Positions 1 to 11,603 of a DNA stretch of 64,000 nt are shown here, piece after piece (the stretch's first letter is position 1; each line of letters begins with the position of its first letter). Origin of the DNA: Bimuria novae-zelandiae CBS 107.79 (taxonomy: Eukaryota > Ascomycota > Dothideomycetes > Pleosporales > Didymosphaeriaceae); contig ML976669.1 in assembly GCA_010015655.1 (NCBI GenBank), positions 318,819 through 382,818 of the forward strand, written 5' to 3'. Both the position numbers and the translations under genes were made by a program. The notes beneath the pieces are model-generated. The model saw nothing but the letters and a program-made list of their open reading frames with translations. It did not search any database and was not told the DNA's origin.

Positions 1-2013
1 CTTGGAGCGGGCATCTTGTCGCATGTGGGGTGATTGGAGGTCACTGCTGGAATCGCCTAGACGATGGCCTTGTGAGGAGTCGTAGCCTGTCAAATTCGGG
101 TCATCTACAAATATTAGTGAGTGGAGGGTATTCTTTTGCGGCGCGGAGGGCGGGTGCCTGATCTGGGTGTCAAGACTGCGTGCTGGTGGGTCGACGGTGG
201 TTCAACAAAACCTTACTTACCAGATGTGTGCGGCAGAGCGCCACTCGACCGCAAGGTTGCCATCAGGCGAGCATGGGCGACCTTGAGAAGGTGTACATAT
301 TGTCGTAATTTGGTTACTTGCTGGAAACCATTCTCTGCATCGGGTTGTGCAGCAGCGCAAGCCGGGCAGAAGATCTTCTGTTTCGACTTGCTCCAGTAAG
401 CATTCTTGACGTCGCTGCGAAGGTCCGTTCCACAACCCCTGCAAACCATGCAACCGTAATTGAAACACATATTGTCGAAATGCAGACACTTGTCTTCGAC
501 CTGGGCATCGCATATCGGGCATGCATCCGCACAACGCGGGACGAGTAAGAGTGATTCGGCGGCTTGGTCCTTCTGTGCCTCTTCCTCTAACCGCGTGTCA
601 AGCGAATTGACTTGAGCAAGGAAATCAGTCAGACCGGTAGCGCTACGGGTCTCACGCTCCAACTTGAGAGCACCCTGCAGACAGATGCGTATCAAGAGCT
701 TCAGGTAGTGAGCCAATCCAGTAACGAGCGAGAGGAGTTCTTGTGTGACACCGAGCCGACGCACTCCGGTGCCTTGCGATTGCGTCAAGAGCGCAAAGAA
801 AGCCACAACCTTCTTGCATAGTAACTTCGACTCGCGCGAATACGTCAGGCCTTTCGGTGTGTTGGTGACAAGTTGTGCATCCAAATCATCTGCAGCGTGG
901 AAAAGAAGCTCAACATGGACGATGAACTTCTTAGCCGCCATGACGCCGTCCACATATGCGCCGTTGCTGACGTGGAGCAGCATGTCGGATATACAGGTGG
1001 CGGACTTTTCCTCGAATGCGGACAGAGTCTTCCAGATCCAGTTGACCTTGGCTTCTATCTCTTCTTCTTGTTTCCGGACCCGATCGCGCAGCTCATCTGA
1101 TGCATCTTCGCTTACGTCCTGCGGAGCTTGCAGGATGGGCTGACCAGTCGAGTGCAGGCGCACGTTCCAGTACTTGTGGATCATGTAGCATTCGGGGTGC
1201 CAGTGTTGGTTCTGTCCGTTGCGGAAGATCTCGACAAACTGCTTCAGGATCGAGGTCTGACAGCCATTGCACCTCTGCGCAAACTTGGTCGAGTAGTGGT
1301 AATGGCAGTACACGCTGCCTTCGTGTTCGTAATAGCTGTCCGAAGCGCCGAAAACGGTGGGACAAACGGAACATGTAAAGTGCTCAATGTGGTATTTCCG
1401 GTCCAGCGCCGTAATGTACGAGCCTCGGAGCGCTTGTCCACAATCAAAACACAGCAGATCTAGCCTCTTGAAATAGTCGGTCTCGCAGAGCGGGTACTGG
1501 CCCGGAGGCTTGTCCGGCACGGGAAAGAACTTGGAGGCGACGATCTTGCCGCAGTCCTGCATTGTGTTAGCGAAAAGATTCCGGCAATCAGGACACGATG
1601 GCGCCCGCAGAGCAGGTAGCAGCGCAGTCTGGTCGCGTGCATTCCAATTTCTGCAAGCTGCGAGTACGTACATGGCATGTGAAGCATTCCAGATGGTATG
1701 TGTCTCCCAATGCTCGGACAAACTGCCCAGTCAAGCCTTCACCGCACTTGCCACAGATCTTGCTGCGACCTCGAGGCTTCTCGCGCACAGGATCCGACTG
1801 CGGTGGGTCTGTCGGGTCGGTAAGAGAGCGCACTGGCAGGCCGTTGTTGTTCTTGTGCGGCGAGAGATTCTGCGGGCTCTGCATGTCGTACGGGTTGGTG
1901 GGCTGTCTCGAGAGGCCATTGCTACGCGGGTCGTAGGCCTGGTACTGCTGCTGTTGCTGCTGCGGGGCTTCCTGGCCTCCCAGCGAAGGTGGGCCCTCCC
2001 CGGGAGTGCTCAT
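1..2013 (-). CDS. lrg1: LIM-domain Rho GTPase-activating protein, Lrg1-like (5' part; continues past the left edge)
   Basis: Exons 2013-1672, 1556-221 and 104-1; the gene runs off the window before any RhoGAP domain. The joins are in frame with clear GTACGT and GTAAGT donors. LIM zinc fingers: LIM1 from about residue 87, completed exactly across the first intron, LIM2 about 150-205, a shorter Cys/His unit near 210, and another LIM at about 460-515, after a long helical linker rich in charged residues. The N-terminus has a short polyQ run. This arrangement (N-terminal LIM pair, later LIM, then RhoGAP) is known for fungal Lrg1, a GAP for Rho1 acting in polarity and wall synthesis; the RhoGAP part is not seen here. 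The start at 2013 was chosen for its CGCCGCC ATG context; the frame stays open to an ATG at 2160. Rga1-type LIM-RhoGAP is the alternative. Confidence 0.82.
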
Positions 2014-3281
2014 GGCGGCGGCGTGCCAGTGCGAGGCGCACGTGTTGCCGTCCGCACGCAATCGAAAGTGCCCAGGGGGCAGCGGCGGCGGCGGCGAGGA
2101 TTCAGCGGAGCGCGCGTTGCGAGGCGGTGCGTCGGGCGGCGGGCGAGGGGGAAAAGGCAATAGTGTAGGAAAGTTGGTGAGAGGCTACAACGGGCGGTTG
2201 ACGTAAACTAGGGTGCCAGAGCAACGGCGCTGCTATCGCTGCACGAGACTGAGCGTGAGGGGCGGCGGCGTCGTCGTCGGTGTCCAGCGGTGACGGCTGG
2301 CCAGCGCTGCGTCCTACAACACGGACGCGAGGATGACGGCGGGCGGTCGCAGGCGCGCGCGGCTTCGGCAGCATGCGTCGCGGTCGCGGCGGCGTGGTGG
2401 TGCTGCTGCTGCTGCTGCTTGTGGTGGGAGGCGCCGAAGAAACGGTGAGAGGAGCGTGTCTCGGGGGGCTCGAATTGGCACCCTGGCCGCGGCTGAAACA
2501 CTGACAGGCGCGCGACGGGAGCAGCAAACGGGCAGTCGAGGGCTCAAGCAGGTTGGGATACAGACGTCGGGCCGGGTGGAGGAGGACTGTATGCGGGCGG
2601 GTGCCGTGTTGTATGGGGAGGCTGTGGAAGCGCCAAGCTGCTCTTAACAGCGAAATTAACGACGGGCGATCCACTGCATCAGCGCGAGAGAGATAGACGC
2701 TGTCATGGCCGTGCTTATTTTAGGCATTAAGATGTACGACGTGCATGCTCTACTAATCTCTGCACAAGTCTTCATCGCATCGTCTACGTGTCTGCATACG
2801 TGCAGCATCGCTCCAGTCTGGACGTCGACAGACAGTCACGTGCGACACTGCTGCAGGAACATGCACAAGCAAAGTTGACGCGCATGGGAGGTGAGGCTGC
2901 CAGCCTTGTCCGGCGTGCCTCCCGCGTCCAGTTGGAGAGCAGCCCGACAGCCAACACGCATGCAATCTGACATTGTACGTCCAAGTACAGGGTGTTGCTC
3001 TGGGAAATCATCGAAGTGATACTCCGGCGGAACGCTTACTGCTAACTTGGCGCTGTATACTGACCTTCACCACTACACTCTGCGGTGCCTCTCTCTAGCC
3101 ACCCCGCGCTGCCATTGTTGCCGCCTAGCTGCCCTGTGCGCATACGTCCAGCAAGCGCGCATTTCAAGGTTCCAGCTCTTTCACGCCCACGCGCACCGGC
3201 GCACAAAGACCATCAAAGCCGCCTACGCTCGCCACACCCACGCTCCCACGTCGCGACCTCACCCACGCAACACCGCCCACC
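2014..3281. other. Divergent intergenic region between the LIM-RhoGAP and rpb4 genes
   Basis: About 1.27 kb with no convincing gene. It must hold both divergent promoters. The part next to the RhoGAP gene (about 2014-2650) is GC-rich with CGG/GCT runs and probably contains a long 5' UTR. The part before rpb4 has pyrimidine-rich stretches (3080-3280) typical of fungal promoters and leaders. Short open frames here have low-complexity composition and no recognisable domain. Confidence 0.5.
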
Positions 3282-3905
3282 ATGGAGGACGAACCGCAGC
3301 CCGAGCAGGTCCAACAGCCCGTCGAGGCGCCTACCTTCAAAGCGCCGCGCATGATCTCGCGCCCAAAACCGCAGCAGCAGCAGGAGGAGGAAATAGGCAA
3401 CGACCTGAACCTGGGCAGCTTCGAGGGCGAGCAGCCGCTGTCCATATCCGAGGCGCGCATTCTCATCACTGCCGTGCACGACAAGCGAAGGAAAATGGCG
3501 CGTGAAGGCCAGGGCGTGCTGGGCGATAGGACGCACAATGACACTCAGTACGCACATCTGCGGGCAGTTTTGGTGCAGGGGCTTTGCTGAGGCGCGCAGG
3601 TCTATCCAGCAGTTCGTCGACTATCTCGACATCTTTGCGCGCTACAAGGAGTACTCAAATCTGACGGCCATGATCACCGTTCTCGAGGCGAATCCCCAGA
3701 TCAACCACGCCGAACGTGCTATGCTTGGTATCTATTCATTCCTGGTTCCGGCAGATGACATCCCGCTGACCTCCCAGGCTCGCTCTGTCCCGATTCGGCC
3801 GACGAAGCCAAGACGCTCATTCCGTCGCTGACATCCAAGGTGGACGACGAGACGCTCGAGGCAGCGCTCCAAGAACTGCAGAAACACCGTATGTCGTCAT
3901 ACTGA
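3282..3905 (+). CDS. rpb4: DNA-directed RNA polymerase II subunit RPB4
   Basis: Exons 3282-3547, 3600-3727 and 3778-3905, joined in frame to give 173 aa. Rpb4 pairs with Rpb7 to form the stalk of RNA polymerase II. The N-terminus carries a short acidic/Gln segment, then the 'LSISEARIL' helix. The C-terminal half has the family signatures 'FVDYLDIFARYKEY', 'HAERAMLG' and, across the last intron, 'SADEAKTLIPSL'. The last residues align with the end of the human and yeast proteins, so the stop at 3903-3905 is preferred. A GTATGT just upstream of that stop could act as a further donor and would change only the final few residues. ATG context is CACCATGG. Single-copy housekeeping gene, unrelated to the cluster further on. 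Confidence 0.88.
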
Positions 3906-4788
3906 AAACGGCATGGATAACGACTGACCCAAGACCAGAAGATCGCATGTCGTGATATGTGACCGTGACGAGGCAGCCGTGAGAAAAATGAAGTCAAACC
4001 TTCAGAGACAAAACCATACGAGACGATAACGCACGTACAACGATGCACGACAATGCGTAGGAATTCCTTCTAAACCAAAACCATGCATGGGACGGAGCTG
4101 TGCATTCGCGATACCAATGAATAGACCAGGCCGGCTTGGCTGGACCTCGGATTAATACAAACAGTACTATAACATCTATCTGCCTTTAACGCTCCCCTTA
4201 TTGCCATGTGCTCGCCTGCAATTTCGTTGTGGCTGACCCACGCATATACTCTCACATATATATATCACCATTTCCTGACTCAACACTCTCGCGCAAAGCG
4301 GAAGGAGAAGAATCGATAATACAACAATTAAGCACCAGTTGTACACTCAGACCTGTAAAGTCAATCCCCCTTACTAACAGCCACCCACGCGTTTCACCAC
4401 AGCCCATAAAACTCCCTGCCGCTATTCGCCGATGATTTCCCCATCGTCCCTTTCCATTTCAAAACTCTCTCGCGCAGCAACGTGCCCAACTCCACACCAT
4501 CCACGCCGAAAAACCTAGGGCACGCAGAAAGGCACTGTAATGCGCCCTTACACAAGCATCGTGTCAGCAAGTACACCAGACGGGACTGACAAACCGGGCG
4601 CGGGACAGGACCCGCAGGTGGAGGCGGGTGGACCCTAGCGAGCGGCGACTAACGAACTAGCAAGCAACTGAAAAAACATCATCGGAGACCGCTGGGCGTA
4701 GATGCCCGATAACGCACTGGTGGTTTTAAAAGCCGGATGGTCCCCGTGATGTTGGAACCGCATTCTTTACAGAGGCCGCGGGAAGAGA
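3906..4788. other. Intergenic region, nothing recognised
   Basis: About 880 bp between rpb4 and the MFS gene. It contains short pyrimidine-rich runs and a TA-repeat near 4250-4262 but no open frame with gene-like composition, no RNA gene and no repeat that I can see. Confidence 0.4.
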
Positions 4789-6512
4789 ATGGCTGAATCG
4801 GATTTGGTTTCCTCGACGGCGGACTGGGATGGGAAAGAGCTGGTCGTTGGATATGGTGGTGGCGGAAGGGGGGAACGACGTCACAGCGACGCGTCGCTCT
4901 CGCTGACGGAAAACGATGCAGAGGGAAGCGAGCTTGCGGAGAGAGGGGAGAAGGGATACGAGATGGAACTCAAGAGGACGACATCGATTGCTGAGACGCT
5001 GTCGCTGCCGAGGGAGATTATCTTTGTGACTATTGTGTGCAGCGCGCAGTTGCTGGCGCGTGAGTCTCTCCTTCCCGCTCCCGTACTCCGACGTGTCTGA
5101 AATGTCGCTAATGCATAACAGAGGCCGGCCTGGGAAATGTCCAGACTATCGTCCACGTTATAGGAGATGACTTTGGACTATCGGATGCAGAGCTGCCATG
5201 GCTCATCGCGGGATACAGTCTCACGTGCGGCACCTTCATCCTGCCGTCTGGTCGATTCGGCGACGTATTCGGGTACAAGCGCATGCTACTGATCGGGTTC
5301 CTGTGGATGGCGCTGTGGTCCATGGTCCTAGGCTGCTCAGTGTACTCGAACCACGTCCTCTTCACCTTCGCGCGCGTATTCCAAGGCATCGGTCCCGCCA
5401 TCATGCTGCCCAACGGCCTCGCCCTCTTCGGCGCCACCTACGCTCCCGGGAGGAGGAAAAGCATGATCTTCGCCCTATTCGGGGCGTGCGCACCCACCGG
5501 ATCCATAATAGGAAGTGCGTTCGCAAGCCTCTTCACGCTGGGCTGGTGGCCGTGGACATACTGGACCATGGCGATATACCTCGTCCTCCTCACGCTCGCC
5601 GGCATCTTCATGATACCGGACCCGCCCAAGAAGTCCAAGTTCTCGGGCATGCCGCTGCGCGAGCAGATCTCGAATCTCGACCTCCCCGGCGCCGCTGCCG
5701 GCGTCACCGCGCTCGTCCTGTTCAACTTCGCGTGGAACCAGGCACCCTTGGCTGGCTGGCCCACGCCATACGTCTACGTCTGCCTCATCTTGTCGTTCCT
5801 CTTTATCTCGCTGTTCTTCTACATCGAGCTGCGCGTCAGCAAAACGCCGCTCATCCCCTTCGACGCGCTCACCACCGACGTCGCCTTCGTGCTCGCCTGC
5901 GTCGCCTGCGGCTGGGCCTGCTTCGGGATCTGGTACTACTACACATGGCAGTTCGCACAGGTTCTGCGCCACGCGTCGCCGCTGCTATCCACAGCATGGA
6001 TCTCGCCCGTCGTGCCGAGTGGGTGTCTCGCCGCGCTCGCAACCGGCATGGTCATCCACCGCGTCGGCCCACCACCCGTTCTCGCGCTCGCGCTAACCTG
6101 CTTCTCCATCGGAACCATCCTCATCATGACCTGCCCCGTTGACCAGATCTACTGGGGCCAGCTTTTCTTCTGCACATTGATCACGCCGTGGGGCATGGAT
6201 ATGAGCTTCCCGGCTGCGACGCTGATGCTGTCGGATGCCATGGCGAAGGAACACCAGGGCATTGCGGCGAGCTTGGTCAATACGGTTGTAAACTATTCGA
6301 TCAGTCTGGGACTGGGGTTTGCGGGGACCGTCGAGGTGTATGTTGTGGGTGGTGGGACGACGCCGGCGGAGGTCTTGAAGGGGTATCGCGCTGCGCTGTA
6401 TATGGCGGTTGGGTTGTCTGGACTGGGTATGGTTATTAGTGGGGTGTTTTGCGTGAAGTGCTGGCGGAGGGATCGGTTGGCAGGTCGGAAGCACGCTAAT
6501 GAGGAGAAGTAG
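4789..6512 (+). CDS. MFS transporter, DHA2 (14-helix) drug:H+ antiporter family
   Basis: Exons 4789-5059 and 5122-6512 (GTGAGT donor, TAACAG acceptor), 553 aa. A soluble acidic N-terminus of about 75 residues is followed by repeated hydrophobic segments consistent with 14 membrane helices. The MFS motif A between helices 2 and 3 is present as 'GRFGDVFGYKRM', and the helix 4-5 stretch 'ARVFQGIGPAIMLPNG' is typical of fungal DHA2 exporters of the Atr1/aminotriazole-resistance type. The family exports small toxic molecules across the plasma membrane using the proton gradient; the substrate cannot be told from sequence. The gene lies outside the catabolic cluster and shows no copy of the cluster promoter motif upstream. 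Confidence 0.88.
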
Positions 6513-7108
6513 ATAGAGCGTCGAGGAAGTTGTCGTCTCGGGGGTGTGGCCCGTCCGAGTATCAGGGGCGGCTTAGGTACGTTGAAAAATAGCACAAGAC
6601 TAAGTAATATTCGACGTCGCGGTTTCGATATTGCCAGCGTTGCCTTGGAGAAGCTGCAAAGAACCCCAAACATTCGAATTCGATTCGAACTTCGTACCGT
6701 CTCATTCGGAAGTACCGTCAGATCTCGCGAAGAGGAACCTAGCCAAGCGCTTACAGCGTCGACGGAGCTTGCAGAGACGCGTATGCCGGTGGCGCTTGGT
6801 ATACGCTGGTCGAAAAGCAGTCGTTGGCCCGTCAACCGGCGGGAGCAGTATTTCGGTCGAGCAGGACGGAGAAGGGAGACAAGTATAGTATGGGATGGTT
6901 TCGCGGGAGTTGAGCATCTTCGTGAATTTTTTGAAGCTTTGCAAGAGCTGCAGGTCTGGGATGGAATTTTCCTTCGGTTCTTGGGTTTTTGAGTTTACGA
7001 GGGGTGGCTTTATAGAGACGAAAAGGAGTTGTGCCGTGTTTGGTGTACCATGGTTAGGATGTTGAGCATTTGACCTAGTCGACCATAGTTTTGCAATGAA
7101 GTCTTTCT

Positions 7109-7141
<33 letters not shown>
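7109..7141 (+). repeat. Poly-G homopolymer of 33 bases
   Basis: An uninterrupted run of 33 G in the intergenic region 6513-7400, upstream of the small gene at 7401. Tracts this long are hypermutable and often mis-sized in assemblies, so the length is uncertain. The remainder of 6513-7400 has no convincing gene. Confidence 0.9.
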
Positions 7142-7142
<1 letters not shown>

Positions 7143-7400
7143 GAGAATATGATTGCAGTCTGCTATAATGTTGGGATGGTAGAACCATACTTCGCGCTCG
7201 GAATACCAAAGACCCCCCGCGCACGAAACTATCAAAATATCTTTTTGCTCTAGAAACATAAAATACAGCACCCATCCCAGTTCCAAAGCCAGATCCACCA
7301 GACACGAACACATCCCTTGTTTACCCACTCTACAAGTATCCTACCCTGGCACTAACAAGACCTGCATTTAACATCTCATCAGCAAAACCACCAAGAAAAA

Positions 7401-7769
7401 ATGCCACACCCACCCTCAACCCCCACCACTCCACCCATAGCCCCTCCCCAACCCGCAGTCCCGCCCATGGTGAACCTCCGCACGCTCTACGACCCCATGG
7501 CGCCCGAGCCGTTTTACAATTTCCTCACCACGAAGTTACACGATATACTGAAAGCATCTGACCTTTACATCGTGGAGTGGGATTTGTATTACTCCCGCTC
7601 TTATAGTGCCATCCTGCAGCAAGACGAAATTGAGATCACTGTTATTGGAAAGGGATTTGACGAGACGGGGAAAGAGGCTTGTCGCGCGGCGGTTAGGAAG
7701 GTAGCTTGGATGCTGGGGGCGAGGGGAGTGGAGGTTGGGCTTAGGGTGGTGTTTTGGGATCATGAGTAG
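7401..7769 (+). CDS. Hypothetical protein, 122 aa, Pro-rich N-terminus
   Basis: Single uninterrupted frame with a good start context (AAAAAATGCC). The first 23 residues are Pro/Thr-rich and disordered. The rest (about 25-122) alternates helix- and strand-like segments with regular hydrophobic spacing and ends in an aromatic/acidic tail. No signal peptide, membrane helix or known motif is visible, and I do not recognise the family. It sits 112 bp from the 3' end of the convergent P450 gene. It could be a conserved small fungal protein or a chance frame; composition and start context favour a real gene. Confidence 0.5.
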   Translation: MPHPPSTPTTPPIAPPQPAVPPMVNLRTLYDPMAPEPFYNFLTTKLHDILKASDLYIVEWDLYYSRSYSAILQQDEIEITVIGKGFDETGKEACRAAVRKVAWMLGARGVEVGLRVVFWDHE

Positions 7770-7880
7770 AGGGGCTGGATGGTCACACCCTCTAAATATC
7801 TGACCATGTATCATGGGCTGAGGCGCCCCAGGAGCAAATCGTTGGGTGGGCTTATATTACTATACCCAATATACATGATT

Positions 7881-9488
7881 TCATCCACTTCGGTTTGGGG
7901 GCTTGACGGTCATGGGCATCCCATCTCTCGGTCCTGCCTCGAACTTCCACCGCTGAAACGCCCTATCGCCCAACACCGTGTCCAGATCCGTCCATCCGAC
8001 CCGCTGCTTCGTCGGCTGCAACCCACTGCATTCGAAGTCGAAATCCCGCACTGTGAGCAGAAGTGTGACTTTCATCTCTTCCATGGCCATCGTCTGGCCT
8101 ATACAAGCTCGCGGCCCGCGCTCAAACGGTCGCCACGCATTCCGCGGAATTTCATCACGGGAGAAGCGGTCTGGGTCGAACTTGGAAGCATGCGGGAAGA
8201 TTTTGTTGTCGTAGTGCATGGCATGCTGCATCCCCGTGACGACGTGGCCTTTTATGGGGAGCTGCCTCCCTTGGTAGGTGATAAATTCGGCTCCGTCCGA
8301 GCCGCGAGCAGAGTTACCGATTGGATACAAGCGCAGGACTTCTTTGATAACGTTGGTGGTATACTCCAGTCCATTGAGCCTGTTTAGATCCTGTTGAAGC
8401 AGCGCGTAGGTCTCTTCGGTACCGGGGCAGAATACGTTGTCGTGCTCGAGTCGCAGCTTTTGAAGGACCTCAGGGTGGAGGGAGAGAAGCGCGTATGCGA
8501 AGGAAAGCGTGCCGGTGGTCGTTCCGGAACCTGCGAGTAGGATTGTTCGAACTTGCGTGGCGGCCATGTACATGAATTTTGGGTCCAACGGTGCTCTCTG
8601 TGCTTTTTGCACCTCGAGGAGGTGTTCCCGCAGGATGAGGTCCATAATGCATAGCCCGCGCTTCTGGCTAATGTCAATGTCGTCACGCTGAACCTTTTCA
8701 AATCGCACGCGAATCATGTCCCCCAATTGGGTTTCCAGCTTGCGATTTAATTCATTTTGCTTTCTGCGGGCGAATAACTTTGCGATCGGGTTGAAGGATC
8801 TAATCAGGATGATGTTGAGATCGCAAACTTCGTAGAACGTAGCTAGCATCGGTATTTCTTTCATCTGCGCATCGAGCGATTCTTCGAATATAGATCTTGC
8901 AATTGTGTTCAACACGAGATTGTGCAAAACTTGCTCAATCTTGAAGACCTCGCCTGTTGCCGCTTTCTTCTGCAAGGTTGAGCGGAACACCATGACCTCT
9001 TCCGCCATCATGCCGGCCATGTTTCGCTGGTGGGAAGTGGAGAACGCGGGTGCAACCATGTTGTGCGCTGCTTTCCACGCTGCGCCATTTGCTCCGGCGA
9101 GGTTACCCTTTCCTAGAGCAGAATCTATAGCTGCAGCTACCACGGGATGCTTCGGGAGGTTCTTCAACACCGTGAATTGATGGGCGAGATCCGGGTCTGT
9201 AACTATCAAGTGAGGTGGGCCGGCTGGCCACAAGTCCAGATACCAGGCTCCGGGAAGGTCGTACTTCTGCGCGATGGCCGTGTAAATGATTTGCCAATGT
9301 GTGTCAGGAGGGAAACGAGCCATCGTGTCGCCTACGAGCTTCAAATGCCCCCATAGAAAGGAGTGCGGAGGTGCGGGCACGTTTCTATGGAAACGCCTGT
9401 GATTATAGAATTTGATGAAGAAGTAAATCAGCAGAGAAGTGAGGGCAGAGAAGGCCAGAGTGACCCAGGACGGAAAATTCGGAGCCAT
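7881..9488 (-). CDS. Cytochrome P450 monooxygenase (single exon)
   Basis: 535 aa without introns. An N-terminal membrane anchor (about residues 8-25) is followed by a basic/Pro-rich hinge ending 'VPAPPHS'. P450 landmarks: I-helix oxygen-binding motif 'AGSGTTTGTLSF', K-helix ExxR in 'KEVLRLYP', and the haem-ligand loop 'FERGPRACIGQ' with its Cys. The set is complete, so the enzyme is probably active, bound to the ER and fed by P450 reductase. The haem loop resembles fungal CYP59/StcS-like proteins, but substrate cannot be assigned. The frame is open to an ATG at 9572, adding 28 residues of basic/hydroxylated character; I prefer 9488 because the anchor then lies at the N-terminus as usual. It lies 3.6 kb from the catabolic cluster and has no exact copy of the cluster promoter motif. 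Confidence 0.87.
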   Translation of the reverse strand: MAPNFPSWVTLAFSALTSLLIYFFIKFYNHRRFHRNVPAPPHSFLWGHLKLVGDTMARFPPDTHWQIIYTAIAQKYDLPGAWYLDLWPAGPPHLIVTDPDLAHQFTVLKNLPKHPVVAAAIDSALGKGNLAGANGAAWKAAHNMVAPAFSTSHQRNMAGMMAEEVMVFRSTLQKKAATGEVFKIEQVLHNLVLNTIARSIFEESLDAQMKEIPMLATFYEVCDLNIILIRSFNPIAKLFARRKQNELNRKLETQLGDMIRVRFEKVQRDDIDISQKRGLCIMDLILREHLLEVQKAQRAPLDPKFMYMAATQVRTILLAGSGTTTGTLSFAYALLSLHPEVLQKLRLEHDNVFCPGTEETYALLQQDLNRLNGLEYTTNVIKEVLRLYPIGNSARGSDGAEFITYQGRQLPIKGHVVTGMQHAMHYDNKIFPHASKFDPDRFSRDEIPRNAWRPFERGPRACIGQTMAMEEMKVTLLLTVRDFDFECSGLQPTKQRVGWTDLDTVLGDRAFQRWKFEAGPRDGMPMTVKPPNRSG

Positions 9489-11403
9489 CGCTGTTGCCTT
9501 TGAGGTAGACGCGAAACGCTGCCTAAGGAAAGACAAGCGCAAGAAGTGCCAGTGAAGAGGAGGACAGTTCAAGGGACAAAGATCTGATTGAGGAGGCGCG
9601 TGCGGCGCAGTGTATCTGCGCTTAGACGCTACCTCGCTAGTGCATGTTTTAGATGAGCTAACCCGCTAGCACACTGTGAATGTCCGAAAAGATATGCAAC
9701 TTGATAGTACTACCTACCCGAGCAGGTAATAGATTGATTGAATTGTCAAAACCAACAGTACCATTTTTACCTGCCTATGTTGACATGTAGTCAACTTTGT
9801 CTTCCAACCGTGACGTGTTCTCAGGATCATTGGCCCCCCACACGTGGATCCCAGCTCAAAGGCGTCCTGGCAATTATGGACTAGCTTGTTCGCGCGAGAG
9901 TCAGCGAATGAAATTCCCCGGAGTTATAAAGAGTAAGCACTTAGAGACGGCAAAGCCTTCGATCTTACGCCCAGCGCAGGCCCAAATTGATAGCAACAAC
10001 GGGACAGTATTGTGTTTCGATCTCGTCGCCAGGTTAGCATTGGATTCGGAGTCTAGGAGCGTCACGCCCTTTACCACCTGCTCTAGAGAATACTAAAGAG
10101 TACCGTGGCGGCGAACAATACTCAAGAGAAACAAATCTAGTCACTAGCGCCACAACACATTCACAGGCATTCGATCGCTCTGATGGACTTGGCATCGTTA
10201 TCACACTCGTAATATCTCCCAAAGCGATCAGCCTTTGTAAGGTTTCACAGTTCCCATATATAATTAACAGGGCCTTCCCGTGAGTATTTCCCTCCGTACC
10301 AGCCTCCCCACTATACCACAGATATCTAGGTACCCAGGAAAAGAACGATATGCAAGTTTAATCGTCCAGACCTACCTAGATACGATGTCAATCGTGGGTA
10401 CATCTCGAACTTTGCATTTTGTGTATTTTCTGTTCGTGATCAAAATTCACGTCTTCTTACGATTGCCGGCAGTATCTGGGCATGTTTGCGGCTTTCACAT
10501 TGGGGCGCGATCGTGAATAATGTAGCATGCACTGCATTTGCCGAGTTTCGATGATCGATTTGATGGTGAGTGGATCACGTCGGCTTTCATGACAGGACAT
10601 ATATCCCTCTTTTTTCTCTTCTTCGTTCTCTAACTACCCGATAAGCAGATGCCATGATATCCCCATCATTGCATTTTCCTGCGAGACTATCAATAGAGAA
10701 CCTGGAACATTTCAAAAGCGACTGGCCTGGGGAAGCAATTACACTCCATGCTTCTCCAAACACCTCAACACCGGACCTTCATCGAATCTTTGGGTATTCT
10801 GATACCCTTCAACCCGGTGTAGGCTTGACGTACGCAGGGCTTTATTTTAGACTTTTCTCGGTATGGCCGACATCACCCCGACCTATAGAGGCATCAAGTT
10901 CTGTACCCTGGAAGCTCAAGTCTCGCACTCCCTCCTCAATAGAGCTTTAGACCCAAATTTTATGTTTCTCTGGTAAGGGTCGAGAAATGTTATGGCAACG
11001 ACTCTTAATAAAAGCTCCCATTGGACGATAAGCATCGGGTAATCGAGTCTACGCACCAGAGCTTATGCAAGACGACAGCTGAATAACAGTCCACATATTC
11101 TCATGAGCATCCGTACAATGAGCAGTGACAGGGGAGACAACGGCGATCTGGGCTGGGCTGAAGAATAAGCTGAGGGCAAATACTGACGCCCCGTGAAACA
11201 ATCTACAGGGGTTCCAGTACAGTTGTGCACATTACATGTTGGGGGGCAAAAGGCTAACCTTCTGCTCCTTTTGAGTAGAATATTCTTAACCGTTACATTA
11301 CATGATGATATTACTTCTATGAAATGGAAGAATATGCTCTCGCATTCATCGTAAGTTGGAACCGTTCAGGCAGGAGATACTCCACCATATTGAACAGTTT
11401 GCC
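9489..11403. other. Gene-poor intergenic region
   Basis: About 1.9 kb between the P450 gene and a MITE. Only short frames occur, without domains or gene-like composition. A CCCCACAC near 9834 is one mismatch from the cluster promoter motif. Otherwise I see no RNA gene or repeat here. Confidence 0.4.
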
Positions 11404-11603
11404 CAGCGCGTCCAACGTAGCGTACTTTCAAAAGTACGGAACACTGAGACTTTACCTTTACTATATAAAGATAACCTTTAAACTATAAGTTAAAGTATAA
11501 TTATAATTAATATTGTATTAGTAAAGTAAGTTTAATAAGAATAAAAATAAGGTAGAGTTTAAGTATTCCGTACTTTTAAAAGTACGCTACGTTGAACGCG
11601 CTG
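11404..11603. mobile_element. hAT-like MITE, 200 bp, with 8-bp target-site duplication
   Basis: The two ends are inverted copies starting CAGCGCGTYCAACGTAGCG; similarity extends about 50 bp inward with few differences, most of them C/T or G/A. Each arm contains its own small palindrome around GTACTTTYAAAAGTAC. The centre is AT-rich and too short to code. The element is flanked by perfect 8-bp direct repeats AGTTTGCC (11396-11403 and 11604-11611). An 8-bp TSD together with CAG...CTG termini is characteristic of the hAT superfamily. It is non-autonomous; no source transposase of this type is in the window. Confidence 0.87.

Noticed and set aside
23..30. Exact ATGTGGGG copy at the left edge
   Set aside because: It lies inside the coding sequence of the LIM-RhoGAP gene, far from the cluster; one or two chance copies are expected. 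The copy at 29681-29688 inside the PcaB-like gene was set aside for the same reason.
5198..6142. Long alternative-frame ORF overlapping the MFS gene
   Set aside because: Arg/His/Pro-rich translation of GC-rich codon-biased DNA; it is a shadow of the transporter frame, which has clear family motifs.
6546..7328. Frames on both strands between the MFS gene and the small hypothetical gene
   Set aside because: No domain or splice support. The minus-strand one passes through the poly-G tract as a run of Pro, so it is an artefact of low complexity.
9489..9572. N-terminal extension of the first P450 from an ATG at 9572
   Set aside because: It would put 28 hydrophilic/basic residues before the membrane anchor. 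Possible, but less typical than starting at 9488; kept only as an alternative.
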